Shown: positions 7,540-15,314 of the stretch, piece by piece
How positions within the stretch are numbered: position 1 is the stretch's first letter
Layout: the number at the start of each line of letters is the position of its first letter
NCBI GenBank assembly: GCA_945889545.1
Contig: CAMDCC010000021.1
Location: 1-17,329 of the forward strand
Direction: 5' to 3'
Length of the DNA stretch: 17,329 nucleotides
Source: Bifidobacterium breve
GTDB lineage: Bacteria > Actinomycetota > Acidimicrobiia > IMCC26256 > PALSA-555
Position numbers and translations under genes: made by a program
Notes under the pieces: generated by a model
The model's database searches: none
What the model saw: the letters and a program-made list of their open reading frames with translations, nothing else
What the model was told of the DNA's origin: nothing

Positions 7540-7569
7540 AAGGCCCCGCGGCTCTCCCCGCGGGGCCTT
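7540..7569 (+). terminator. Strong hairpin terminator after the 11-mer repeat protein gene
   Basis: A perfect 12-bp GC-rich stem (7540-7551 with 7558-7569) and a 6-nt loop begin 24 nt after the stop codon. No long U tract follows, as is usual in GC-rich actinobacteria. It separates this gene from cofD. Confidence 0.85.
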
Positions 7570-7593
7570 GTGCGTTCTGCGATGAACGATCGC

Positions 7594-7599
7594 TAGCCT
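7594..7599 (+). promoter_or_regulatory. Candidate -10 box of the cofD operon
   Basis: TAGCCT fits TANNNT and ends 7 nt before the cofD ATG at 7607, so the transcript would start at or beside the start codon. This fits the absence of a good Shine-Dalgarno sequence and the terminator just upstream. Confidence 0.4.
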
Positions 7600-7606
7600 G
7601 CTGAAG

Positions 7607-8542
7607 ATGCTGACGGCGTTGGCGGGCGGTGTCGGGGCGGCGCGCTTCTTGCGTGGCCTTGTGGCGGTCGTGCCCGCCGAAGAGGTCACCGCGGTCGTCA
7701 ACACCGGCGACGACGACATCTTCCACGGGCTGCACGTGAGCCCCGACCTCGACAGCGTCACGTACACGCTTGCCGACGCGCACAACACCGAGACCGGCTG
7801 GGGCCTCGCGGGTGAGACCTTCCACACGATGGACGCGCTCAACCGCTACGGCATCCCCACCTGGTTCCGCCTCGGCGACCGCGATCTCGCCACCCACTTG
7901 TTCCGCACCGAGCGGCTGCGTGCGGGAGCACGCCTCTCGGAGGTGACCGCCGAGATCACCGAAGCGTGGAACATCCGCACTCGGCTGCTGCCGATGAGCG
8001 ACGACCCGATCGCCACGCGGATCACCGCAGAGCTGGCATCCGGCGTCGAAGAGCTCGCAATGCAGGACTGGTTCGTGCGCCACCGAGCCGAGCCACCGGT
8101 GGTCTCGGTGCGGTTTGACGGCGCCGATGCCGCGGTAGCCGGACCGGGCGTGCTCGAAGCACTCGAACGGGCCGAGACGATCTTGGTGTGCCCGAGCAAC
8201 CCTGTGATCTCCATCGGACCGATCCTCGCCGTGCCCGGCATCCGCGATCTGCTCATCGCCCGCCGCGATCGGGTCGTGGGCGTGAGTCCGATCATCAGTG
8301 GCCGTCCGGTGCGCGGCCCCGCCGACCGTCTCATGGGCCCGCTCGGCATTGAGGTGTCGTGCGTGGGGGTCGCTCGTGAGTACCGAGAGTTCTGCTCGGC
8401 GCTGGTGATCGACGCCGCCGACGCCGCGCACGCGCCGGCCGTCGAGGCGCTTGGCATGCGGGCCGTGGTGGCCGACACGCTCATGCGTGACGCTCGGGTC
8501 GCGGCGGCCCTCGCCCGCGAGACGCTCGCTGCCGTGGCGTGA
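7607..8542 (+). CDS. cofD: 2-phospho-L-lactate transferase CofD/FbiA (coenzyme F420 synthesis)
   Basis: Transfers the phospholactyl-type moiety (phosphoenolpyruvyl in mycobacteria) from the guanylylated donor to the riboflavin-level deazaflavin Fo, giving F420-0 or dehydro-F420-0. Seen in 311 aa: the N-terminal nucleotide loop LAGGVGAARFLRGL (5-18), the family signature NTGDDDIFHGLHVSPDLD (32-49) with metal/phosphate-binding acidic residues, CPSNPVISIGPIL and SPIISGRPVRGPADRLM in the C-terminal half. The length is normal for the family. The start ATG immediately precedes the nucleotide-binding strand. The stop overlaps the cofE GTG by 4 nt. The gene for the guanylyltransferase that makes the donor (cofC/fbiD) and the Fo synthase gene (fbiC) are not in the window. 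Confidence 0.96.
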   Translation: MLTALAGGVGAARFLRGLVAVVPAEEVTAVVNTGDDDIFHGLHVSPDLDSVTYTLADAHNTETGWGLAGETFHTMDALNRYGIPTWFRLGDRDLATHLFRTERLRAGARLSEVTAEITEAWNIRTRLLPMSDDPIATRITAELASGVEELAMQDWFVRHRAEPPVVSVRFDGADAAVAGPGVLEALERAETILVCPSNPVISIGPILAVPGIRDLLIARRDRVVGVSPIISGRPVRGPADRLMGPLGIEVSCVGVAREYREFCSALVIDAADAAHAPAVEALGMRAVVADTLMRDARVAAALARETLAAVA

Positions 8543-9246
8543 CGATCACGGTCATCCCCATCGAGGGTGTGCCCGAGGTGCGTCCCGGCGACGAGCTTGC
8601 GGTGCTGATCGCCGATGCCGCGACTGCGCAAGGCACGCCCCTCGAAACCGGCGACTGTCTCGTCGTCACGCAGAAGGTGGTCTCGAAAGCTGAGGGGCGG
8701 ATCGTCGAGCTCGATCCCGACGATCGTGACGCGCGCTTGGCGCTCGTGGAGTCGGAGTCGGTTCGCATCGTGCGACGACGCGGCGACCTGGTGATCAGCG
8801 AGACGCGTCACGGCTTCGTGTGCGCAAATGCCGGCATCGACCTTTCGAATGTGGAGCATGGCTACGCCGCGTTGCTCCCGCTCGACTCCGATCGATCCGC
8901 TCGCCATGTACGCGACGCGCTACGCGCTCGGTACGGCGTGGAAGTGGCCGTGGTGGTGTCCGACACGTTCGGGCGCCCGTGGCGCATGGGCCTCACCGAT
9001 GTGGCGATCGGTGTGGCCGGTCTCGCCGGTGTGCTCGATCTTCGCGGCCAACCCGACGCGCATGGGCGTGAGCTCCAGGTCACCGAGGTTGCCCTCGCCG
9101 ACGAGGTGGCGAGCGCGGCCGAGCTCGTGATGGGCAAGGCGCTCGCGGTCCCCGCGGCCATCGTGCGCGGGCTCGACTCATCCTGGCTGCGCGAAGGCTC
9201 AGCGCGCGAGCTCGTGCGCAACCCAGCCGACGACCTGTTCCGGTGA
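8539..9246 (+). CDS. cofE: F420-0:gamma-glutamyl ligase CofE, stand-alone
   Basis: Adds gamma-linked glutamates to F420-0 using GTP. Seen in 235 aa: VVTQKVVSKAEGRIV (42-56), RHGFVCANAGIDLSNV (90-105), the metal/GTP-site stretch VSDTFGRPWRMGLTDVAIG (140-158), and the C-terminal helix region VTEVALADEVASAAELVMGK (181-200). In mycobacteria and Streptomyces this domain is the N-terminal half of the fused protein FbiB; here it stops at 235 aa, and the nitroreductase half starts 4 nt earlier in another frame. GTG start, coupled to the cofD stop by a GTGA overlap. Confidence 0.95.
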   Translation: MTITVIPIEGVPEVRPGDELAVLIADAATAQGTPLETGDCLVVTQKVVSKAEGRIVELDPDDRDARLALVESESVRIVRRRGDLVISETRHGFVCANAGIDLSNVEHGYAALLPLDSDRSARHVRDALRARYGVEVAVVVSDTFGRPWRMGLTDVAIGVAGLAGVLDLRGQPDAHGRELQVTEVALADEVASAAELVMGKALAVPAAIVRGLDSSWLREGSARELVRNPADDLFR

Positions 9247-9878
9247 AGAAGGTCGCGGTGCCCGACCTGCTCGAGGCGCGGCGTTCGATCCGCGCTTTTC
9301 GTTCGGAGCCCGTCGCGCGCGAGCTGCTCGACACGCTCGTCGAAGCCGCGTGCTTGGCACCGGCACCACACCATTCGCGCCCGTGGCGGTGGGTGATCGT
9401 CGACAGCGACAACGCCAAGCGCGCGCTCGGTTCCGACATGGGCGAGCACTGGCGTGCAGACCTTCGGAAGGATGAGATCGGCGAGGACCGCATCGACGAG
9501 CTCGTCACCGCGTCGTCTGAACGACTCAGCCGCGCACCCGCGCTGATCCTCGGCTGTCTCACCTGGGACGGCCTCGATCGTTATCCCGACGCCGACCGCC
9601 AACGCGCGGAGTGGGGCATGGCGCTGCTGTCGCTCGGTGCCGCGGTAGAGAACCTCATGCTCGCGGCGACCCATGCCGGACTCGCTTCGTGTTGGGTCGC
9701 CGCGCCGATCTTCTGCCCCGAGACGGCCCGCGACGCACTCGAGCTGCCGAGCGAATGGCTCCCCCACGCCCTCGTCCTCGTCGGCCACCCCGACCCCGAC
9801 TACGTACCCCGCGAACGCCCGCCCATCCCGCTCGACGACCTGCGCCGGTTCGCAGAGAACGGTTTCTCGGCACGTTGA
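9243..9878 (+). CDS. FbiB C-terminal-type nitroreductase (putative dehydro-F420 reductase)
   Basis: A 211-aa FMN-dependent nitroreductase-fold protein. Seen: the FMN-phosphate-binding N-terminal motif RRSIRAF (13-19), the distinctive APAPHHSRPWRWVIV stretch (39-53) that matches the FbiB C-terminal domain rather than generic nitroreductases, and GLASCWVAAPIF (146-157) near the flavin site. In mycobacterial FbiB this domain reduces dehydro-F420-0 to F420-0. Position as the third gene after cofD and cofE with a GTGA overlap supports the same job here. Start codon GTG at 9243. The stop codon lies inside an inverted repeat shared with the convergent epimerase gene's 3' end. Confidence 0.9.
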   Translation: MKKVAVPDLLEARRSIRAFRSEPVARELLDTLVEAACLAPAPHHSRPWRWVIVDSDNAKRALGSDMGEHWRADLRKDEIGEDRIDELVTASSERLSRAPALILGCLTWDGLDRYPDADRQRAEWGMALLSLGAAVENLMLAATHAGLASCWVAAPIFCPETARDALELPSEWLPHALVLVGHPDPDYVPRERPPIPLDDLRRFAENGFSAR

Positions 9879-9906
9879 AGGACTCCATATGTCCTTGAAC
9901 GTGCCG
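9868..9906. terminator. Hairpin between convergent operons, probable bidirectional terminator
   Basis: A 16-bp stem with one mismatch (9868-9883 with 9891-9906) and a 7-nt loop. The left arm contains the nitroreductase TGA stop (9876-9878), and the right arm ends 11 nt from the epimerase stop (9918). There is no U tract on either strand, so efficiency is uncertain. Confidence 0.6.
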
Positions 9907-9917
9907 AAAATCCGGAG

Positions 9918-10865
9918 TTACTCGGACGTGGCGACGCGGAAGTAGTCGACGGTGCGGGTGGTGCCTTCTTCGAGGGTGGTGAAGGGCTTCCACCCGAGGT
10001 GGATCGCGGCGCGTCCGGGATCGAGGGCCGAACGGCGCAGCTCGCCGGCGCGTGCCGGCGCGTACCGGGCGGGCTCGGGAAAGTCGGTTGCTGCAGCCAT
10101 GAGGTCGAAGAGCTGCTGCACGCTGGTCTCGACGCCGCTGCCGATGTTCACAATGAGTCCGCCGGCCTTGTCGATCGCGCGTGCGAATGCATCAACGACG
10201 TCGTCGACGAACACGAAGTCGCGGGTCTGCTCGCCGTCGCCGAAGATCGTCGGACGTTCGCCGCCGAGCAGCTTGCCCGCGAAGATGGCGATGACACCGG
10301 CTTCGCCGTGCGGGTCTTGCCGCGGTCCGAACACGTTCGCGAGCGCAAGCACCGAGTACTCGAGCCCGTGAATCTCACGGAAGTAGTGCAGGTAGTCGCC
10401 GACCGCCTTCTTCGAGACTCCGTAGGGCGACAGCGGGCGCTGCGGGTGCCCCTCGCGCGTCGGCATGGCGTCGGGAACGCCGTACAACGTGCCGCCGGAT
10501 CCCGCGAACACCACCTTGCGCGCGCCAGCATCGAGCGCGGCCTGGATCACGTTCAGTGAACCGATGATGTTCACTTCGGCATCGAGCATCGGGTTGGCGA
10601 CCGACACCCGTACGTCGGCTTGTGCCGCGAGGTGGTACACGACCTCGGGCTTACGGTGCAGGATCAGCTCGCGCATCGCGTCGGAGCGCACATCGAGACG
10701 CTGGAACGTCATCTTCTGCTGCTGCTGGGCCCGAGCTCCGGCCAGGTTGCTCAACGAACCCGTAGACAGGTCGTCGACCACGTCCACGTCGTAGCCCTCG
10801 GCCAGGAGCCGGTCGACCAACGTCGAGCCGATGAACCCCGCGCCTCCTGTGACCAGCACCCGCAT
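9918..10865 (-). CDS. NAD-dependent nucleotide-sugar epimerase (GalE-like extended SDR)
   Basis: A 315-aa extended short-chain dehydrogenase/reductase. Seen: dinucleotide loop GGAGFIGS (7-14), acidic NAD-selecting Asp31-Asp32, HLAAQADVRVS (78-88), catalytic Ser123 in AGSGGTLYG, and the YxxxK pair Tyr148/Lys152. This fits UDP-glucose 4-epimerases; related dTDP-glucose dehydratases share the fold, so substrate is inferred. A small Gln run (47-50) interrupts the region after strand 2. The ATG at 10863-10865 has GAGG with a 7-nt gap, embedded in the end of the upstream nucleotidyltransferase gene (9-nt gap between genes). It is the last gene of the LCP/WbbL operon and probably supplies an activated sugar for the surface glycan. 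Confidence 0.9.
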   Translation of the reverse strand: MRVLVTGGAGFIGSTLVDRLLAEGYDVDVVDDLSTGSLSNLAGARAQQQQKMTFQRLDVRSDAMRELILHRKPEVVYHLAAQADVRVSVANPMLDAEVNIIGSLNVIQAALDAGARKVVFAGSGGTLYGVPDAMPTREGHPQRPLSPYGVSKKAVGDYLHYFREIHGLEYSVLALANVFGPRQDPHGEAGVIAIFAGKLLGGERPTIFGDGEQTRDFVFVDDVVDAFARAIDKAGGLIVNIGSGVETSVQQLFDLMAAATDFPEPARYAPARAGELRRSALDPGRAAIHLGWKPFTTLEEGTTRTVDYFRVATSE

Positions 10866-10874
10866 GAGCCGACC

Positions 10875-11975
10875 TCAGCCCGCTGGCGCGGCGACCGGCA
10901 CCCGGCCGCCCGTCAGCGTGGCGCCGGCATCAACGTGCGCGCCCGCGCCGACGATCGAGAAGTCGAGCACCGAGGCACCTTCTTCAACGGACGCGTCCAT
11001 TCCGAGGATCGACTCTCGCACGAGCGCGCCACGGGCGAGACGCGCGCCGGTGAGCAGCACGGAACGATCGACCACCGCATCGGGTCCGACCGAGGATCCC
11101 GCACCAATCGCGGAGCCGGTGACGCGAGCGCCCGCGGCGACGGCGACGCCTTCTCCGATGAGCACGGGCGCTTCGAGTGACGCTTCGCTCGCAAGATCAA
11201 CGTCGCCTTGCACCCACACGCCCGGGGCTTCCTCGCGCGCGTCGGGCACGGGCGGGCTTCCCATGCGCCCGCCAAGCAGGTCGGTGTGCGCCTCGAGGTA
11301 CTTCTCCGGGGTACCGACATCGAGCCAGTAGTCGTCGGTGGCCAGCGCATAGAGCCGACCGCGGTCTTCGAGAAGCCGGGGGAACGTCTCACGTTCGATC
11401 GAGGTGGCCAACGCCGGCGGGATGCGCTCGAGCACCTCGGGCTCGAGCACATACGTGCCGGCGTTGATCCAGTTCGTCGGCGCGGTTCCTGCGGCAGGCT
11501 TCTCGATGAACGCTTTCACCTCACCATCGTCGTACGTGGGCACGACACCCAGCGCCGACGGATCCACGACCTGTGACAGGTGGATGGTCGCCGCAGCCGC
11601 GTGCTCGACATGGAAGTCGACGAAAGCACGGAGGTCGAGGGTGGTGAGCACGTCGCCGTTGCACACCACGAAGCGCTCTTCGATGCCGGCCTGCTCCGCA
11701 GCGAAACGGATCGCACCCGCCGTGCCGAGCGGCTCCTGCTCGACGGCGTAGATCAGGCGCATCGAGGCAAAGTGATCTCCAGGAAAGTGCTCGACGAACG
11801 CGTCGGGCAAGTAGCCGAGCGAGAGCACCACTTCGTCCACGCCGTGCGCAGCCAACCAAAGAAGCTGACGCTCCACGAGCGGACGCCCCGCGATGGGGAG
11901 GAGCGGCTTGGGTGTTGTGGACGTCAGCGGGCGCAGGCGCGTGCCCTCGCCGCCGACGAGCACGACGGCTTTCAC
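10875..11975 (-). CDS. Sugar-1-phosphate nucleotidyltransferase (mannose-1-phosphate guanylyltransferase-like)
   Basis: Makes an NDP-sugar from NTP and sugar-1-phosphate. Seen in 366 aa: the nucleotide-binding signature VGGEGTRLRPLTSTTPKPLLP (7-27, Lys23 included), metal-binding Asp108 in NGD, EKP (158-160), NAGTYVLEP (171-179), DYWLDVGTPEKYLEAH (215-230), then a C-terminal left-handed beta-helix (about 253-360) with hexapeptide-like repeats. The architecture matches GDP-mannose pyrophosphorylases such as the mycobacterial ManB next to wbbL; glucose-1-phosphate thymidylyltransferase activity cannot be excluded. Start: GTG at 11973-11975, because the VKAVVLVGGEG strand begins there and the codon overlaps the upstream gene's stop by 4 nt. 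The open frame continues far upstream, but that part is antiparallel noise over neighbouring genes. Confidence 0.9.
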   Translation of the reverse strand: MKAVVLVGGEGTRLRPLTSTTPKPLLPIAGRPLVERQLLWLAAHGVDEVVLSLGYLPDAFVEHFPGDHFASMRLIYAVEQEPLGTAGAIRFAAEQAGIEERFVVCNGDVLTTLDLRAFVDFHVEHAAAATIHLSQVVDPSALGVVPTYDDGEVKAFIEKPAAGTAPTNWINAGTYVLEPEVLERIPPALATSIERETFPRLLEDRGRLYALATDDYWLDVGTPEKYLEAHTDLLGGRMGSPPVPDAREEAPGVWVQGDVDLASEASLEAPVLIGEGVAVAAGARVTGSAIGAGSSVGPDAVVDRSVLLTGARLARGALVRESILGMDASVEEGASVLDFSIVGAGAHVDAGATLTGGRVPVAAPAG

Positions 11976-12802
11976 GGCGTAGTGGAGACCGACGTCGTCG
12001 TCGTGGCCGGGGTGCTGGTCGTGGTGGTGGTGTCGGTTCCCGACGACGTGGTGACGGACGACGTGGTGGTCGTACCGCCGGGGCCCGCGGTGCCGCACGT
12101 CTTGACGTTCAACGCCTTCGGCGTGGAGTCGCCGTCGGCCGCGGGAGTCTCGAACGCGTTCGGCGGCACTCCGACCTTCTCGTTCTCCGGCAGGAACGCG
12201 ATGGCAACGACTTGCAGGTCTTCGAGCTTGTAGTCGGCCGGGTTGCCGCTGCGCTTCGCACAGTCGATCGACCACTTCACCACGCCCTTCCGGCCGGCCA
12301 TCTCGGAGCCGGCGGGGCACTTGTCGCCGTTCGACCATTGGAGCTTGCCCGGCTGGGTCGCGGGGCCTTCCCATGAGCTGAATGAGTCTTCCGCGAGCTC
12401 CCAGCCACCGTTGTTGAAGTAGCGCCCCAACGTGGCGTTGTCGCCGGAGTCGGCCGCCGTGAACGGGTGGATGTGAATGAAGCCGTCCTCGTGGGTGTGC
12501 AGACCCGACGAGACGCTCGTCCCCGCGACGAGCTCGAACTCGGGGGCATCGTTCAGCCACTGCCCGCAGATGTTGACGCCGAGGGCTTCGTGCCAGTGGT
12601 CGAAGAAGTCGTTGGTGGTGGGGTCGATCCCGGCGAGCGGGCGCGTGTCGGAGGCGCCAGCCGACAACGTGATACCGGCGATGCCCGCGATCACGATGCA
12701 CGCAAGTGCGCCGTAGTACCAGCGCGCACCGCCGCGTCGCTTGGGACGCCGGACCTTGGCGCGCACGCGGGCGCGGGAGTACTTGTTCCGAGAACTCGCC
12801 AT
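11972..12802 (-). CDS. Anchored His-rich protein of unknown function with Thr/Ser tail
   Basis: A 276-aa protein I do not recognise as a named family. Seen: a very basic N-terminus (1-28), one membrane helix (about 30-50), a soluble domain of about 180 residues, and a low-complexity Thr/Ser tail (244-276). The domain starts with DHWHEALGVNICG (68-80) and holds LHTHEDGFIHIHPF (101-114), giving six clustered histidines (69, 71, 102, 104, 110, 112). Cys79, 162, 181 and 236 could form disulfides. The basic N-terminus puts the domain outside the membrane. The His clusters suggest metal binding, and the tail could be an O-glycosylated linker; both are inference. It lies 12 nt after the WbbL-like gene and overlaps the nucleotidyltransferase by GTGA, so it belongs to the glycan operon. 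The ATG lacks a clear Shine-Dalgarno. Confidence 0.85.
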   Translation of the reverse strand: MASSRNKYSRARVRAKVRRPKRRGGARWYYGALACIVIAGIAGITLSAGASDTRPLAGIDPTTNDFFDHWHEALGVNICGQWLNDAPEFELVAGTSVSSGLHTHEDGFIHIHPFTAADSGDNATLGRYFNNGGWELAEDSFSSWEGPATQPGKLQWSNGDKCPAGSEMAGRKGVVKWSIDCAKRSGNPADYKLEDLQVVAIAFLPENEKVGVPPNAFETPAADGDSTPKALNVKTCGTAGPGGTTTTSSVTTSSGTDTTTTTSTPATTTTSVSTTP

Positions 12803-12814
12803 GACGTGGCGAGG

Positions 12815-13723
12815 TTACCCGGTGGCTGTAGGCAAACCAGGACGGGTGGGGTGCCGTCGGAGCGCGTGTGCCGCGGCAGCCAGGCCGGTGCGCAGCGCTA
12901 GGAAGCCCGCCGTGGGTACGAGCAGGATCCGGCGCCAGCCGCGCCAACGCTTCGCCGCGAACCGCAGCAACGACCGGTGATGCGCCACGAGCATCCGGTA
13001 GGGATGGTGGCGCGTGCTCGCACCCTGCACATGGACGACCTCACCCCCGGGTTCGTACGCGACACGCCAACCGCTCTCCCTGAGCCGCCAACACAGGTCG
13101 ACGTCCTCCACATACATGAAGTACCCGGCGTCCCAACCGTCGATCTCTTCGAGCGCGGCGCGGCGGAGCCAGATCGCCGCGCCCGACACGAATCCCACGT
13201 CGCGCGGGAGCGTCGGGTCGGCGTCGAGCTCCCGGTACCGACGCGTGAAGCGGTTCTCGGGCTTGATCAGCCCGAGCAGACCGTGACCGACGGCGTCGCC
13301 CACTTTCGGAATCGCTCGGGCCGAGGGGTACCGCGTGCCGTCGGGGTTGCGCACGGTCGGGCCAACCGCTCCGAGGTCGAGCTCAGCGTCGAAGCGCGCG
13401 AGGACTGCGGCGGCCGTGCCCCGCTCGACTCGAAGGTCGCAGTTGCACACTGCGACGATCGGCGCCGCGGTGGCCGCGGTCCCGAGGTTTGCGGCACTCG
13501 CGTACCCGAGATTCTCTGCTGCAATCACGTGCACATCTGGCACGGTACGCAGGAGCGCAGCGACCGAGCCGTCGGTGGATCCGTTGTCGACCACGACGAT
13601 CTCCGGCGCGTCGGCTGACGTGTCTCCGATCAACGACTGCACGCACGCGGTGAGCAGATCACCGCTCTCGTAGTTCACGACGACGGCGGCCCATCGCGCC
13701 AAGCCCAAGGGCTGCGGACTCAT
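12815..13723 (-). CDS. GT2 glycosyltransferase, WbbL-like rhamnosyltransferase
   Basis: A 302-aa GT-A family 2 enzyme. Seen: strand WAAVVVNYES (11-20), VVVDNGSTDGS (43-53), AENLGYASAANLG (69-81), a DXD-equivalent NCD (94-96), substrate stretch GFVSGAAIWLRRAALEEIDGWD (177-198) and GYFMYVEDVDLCWRLRESGWR (200-220), then a C-terminal basic amphipathic region. This is the pattern of WbbL, which adds L-rhamnose to polyprenyl-PP-GlcNAc at the inner membrane face to start the linker between peptidoglycan and wall glycan. Specificity is inferred from similarity and from lying directly after an LCP gene, whose product typically attaches such glycans to peptidoglycan. The gap to the LCP gene is 22 nt, and no strong Shine-Dalgarno is seen. 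Confidence 0.9.
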   Translation of the reverse strand: MSPQPLGLARWAAVVVNYESGDLLTACVQSLIGDTSADAPEIVVVDNGSTDGSVAALLRTVPDVHVIAAENLGYASAANLGTAATAAPIVAVCNCDLRVERGTAAAVLARFDAELDLGAVGPTVRNPDGTRYPSARAIPKVGDAVGHGLLGLIKPENRFTRRYRELDADPTLPRDVGFVSGAAIWLRRAALEEIDGWDAGYFMYVEDVDLCWRLRESGWRVAYEPGGEVVHVQGASTRHHPYRMLVAHHRSLLRFAAKRWRGWRRILLVPTAGFLALRTGLAAAAHALRRHPTRPGLPTATG

Positions 13724-13745
13724 TCTCTGCTGCCCATGGACTGCC

Positions 13746-15233
13746 TCAGCAGGGTGGAGTCTTGGGCGCGGGCTCGCCGAGCTCGCTCTCGTTCAAGATC
13801 GGGGCGGGCGTGAGTCCCTCAGGCGCGATGAGCGTTGGCTCAGCGGCGGTCGGCGCGGTGACGGTCGTGGAGGTGATGGTCTCGGGCACGAGGATGCTCA
13901 CAAAGTCGCCACCGAGCACGAGCGCGACGTCGGCGCCCTTCAATGATGGATCCAGCACGAGGCGCGCACTGCTGGGGTCGATGTACGAGAGCACGAGCTT
14001 GCCTTGCTCCTCCGCCCCACGCGCGTACCGCACTTCGGTGAGCTCGAGGTTGCCTGCGTCGTCGGAAGCACCGGCGCGCTTGAAGCCGATCTTGGCCAGC
14101 TCGTCGAGCGCGGCTCCGGCCGCGCCTGCCTCACCGGATCCGTTGAGGACGCGCAACTTCACACTGGATGGGGCCACCGAGCTCGTCGTGGCAACCGTGC
14201 CGAACTCTCCGAGTCGCCGCGCCATCTCGCGCCATGCGGGATCCTCGGGGTACAGCACGCTGGCCCCGTTCTGCAGCGGACCCGGGACCCACGGGAACGT
14301 CTGCATGTTCAGCGCGCTTTGATCCTTCGGATTCACCGTGCGGAAGGCCACGACGAGCGAGTCGATGTCGTCGCGCGTCAGCGTGGCGTCGGCCTTCAGG
14401 TTCTCGACGACGCGGTCGGTGATCTCCAGCGCGGTGAACGGGTCGTTGAGGCTCTTCGCCACGGCCAATCCAGCCATCGCGCGGATGAACGCCTGTTGCC
14501 GGAGGATGCGGTTGATGTCGGGGATCGAGTCGGCCGGCACCCATTCTTGGTCGCCCACGTCGAGGTACTCGAGAGTGCGTGAGCGCACGTATGCGAGTGC
14601 ATCCGGGCCATTGAGCCGGTTGCAGCCGGGCAACGCGATCTTCAGGTTCGTCCCGAGGTCGCGCGCTGGGTACGGGAAGTAGGTGGGGATGCTTCCGATC
14701 GCCTTCACGATGCCCTGGAAGCTCTTGAAGTCGACCTCGAGATAGTGGTTGATCTCAATCCCGAAGTTGACCTGGAGCGTTTCGATGACCTTGTCGCGCC
14801 CAGTGTTGAACGCCGCGTTGATCTTCGCCATGCACTTACCGTTGATGGTGGTCAGGCAATCGGTCCCACCCGGGATCTCAACGAACAAGTCGCGGGGAAA
14901 CGACACCAGCAGCGTCTTCCTCGCGCCCGGCTCCACATGGATCACCATGATCGTGTCGGACCGCTGACCGGTCTCGTCCTGGGCCGACCCGAACGCTTCC
15001 TCGTCGCCAGAGTTCTCCACAAAGGCGCGGGTGTCGGAGCCGATCAAGAGATAGTTGGCGCCCTCCGGTGGGGCTGCAGCGGTCTTTACCTTGACGCGGC
15101 CGATCTTGTCGATCTTCTTGTCGTAGACCCAATTCGCGCCGATGACGGAGATGACCATGACGACCGCGGCGAGGCCGAACGCGATCGCGTAGCGGCTCGC
15201 GAAGACGCGACGAGGCGAGGGGGCGTTCACCAT
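13746..15233 (-). CDS. LytR-CpsA-Psr (LCP) family glycan ligase with LytR_C domain
   Basis: Transfers lipid-linked glycans onto peptidoglycan outside the membrane. Seen in 495 aa: a membrane helix (about 15-35), then the LCP domain with NYLLIGSDTR (60-69), RSDTIMVIHVEP (91-102), the arginine-containing LLVSFPRDLFVEIPG (108-122) and LNGPDALAYVRSR (207-219), all lining the polyprenyl-pyrophosphate site; then a LytR_C domain (about 358-446, starting VKLRVLNGSG) and a Pro/Thr-rich tail ending in Cys. Cysteines at 126, 134 and 204 could be disulfide-bonded. The ATG at 15231-15233 is followed by GTG; a TACGAT box lies 9 nt upstream. It heads the five-gene glycan operon and is divergent from pabB. 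Confidence 0.95.
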   Translation of the reverse strand: MVNAPSPRRVFASRYAIAFGLAAVVMVISVIGANWVYDKKIDKIGRVKVKTAAAPPEGANYLLIGSDTRAFVENSGDEEAFGSAQDETGQRSDTIMVIHVEPGARKTLLVSFPRDLFVEIPGGTDCLTTINGKCMAKINAAFNTGRDKVIETLQVNFGIEINHYLEVDFKSFQGIVKAIGSIPTYFPYPARDLGTNLKIALPGCNRLNGPDALAYVRSRTLEYLDVGDQEWVPADSIPDINRILRQQAFIRAMAGLAVAKSLNDPFTALEITDRVVENLKADATLTRDDIDSLVVAFRTVNPKDQSALNMQTFPWVPGPLQNGASVLYPEDPAWREMARRLGEFGTVATTSSVAPSSVKLRVLNGSGEAGAAGAALDELAKIGFKRAGASDDAGNLELTEVRYARGAEEQGKLVLSYIDPSSARLVLDPSLKGADVALVLGGDFVSILVPETITSTTVTAPTAAEPTLIAPEGLTPAPILNESELGEPAPKTPPC

Positions 15234-15242
15234 GACGCGGTC

Positions 15243-15248
15243 ATCGTA
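15243..15248 (-). promoter_or_regulatory. Candidate -10 box of the LCP/glycan operon
   Basis: TACGAT (complement of 15243-15248) fits TANNNT and ends 9 nt before the LCP ATG, predicting a leader of only a few nt. The region towards pabB has repeated GGCCCC(C)TC tracts starting at 15266, 15275 and 15288, but no clear -35. Confidence 0.4.
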
Positions 15249-15314
15249 CCGAAGCCATTTCGTTCGGCCCCCTCGGCCCCTCGGTCAGGCCCCCTCTGTC
15301 TGGGTGACGTGGCC

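Noticed and set aside
11976..12947. Upstream open extension of the nucleotidyltransferase frame
   Set aside because: It lies over the His-rich gene and the WbbL-like 3' end, has low-complexity Arg/His composition, and the conserved fold begins at GTG 11975.
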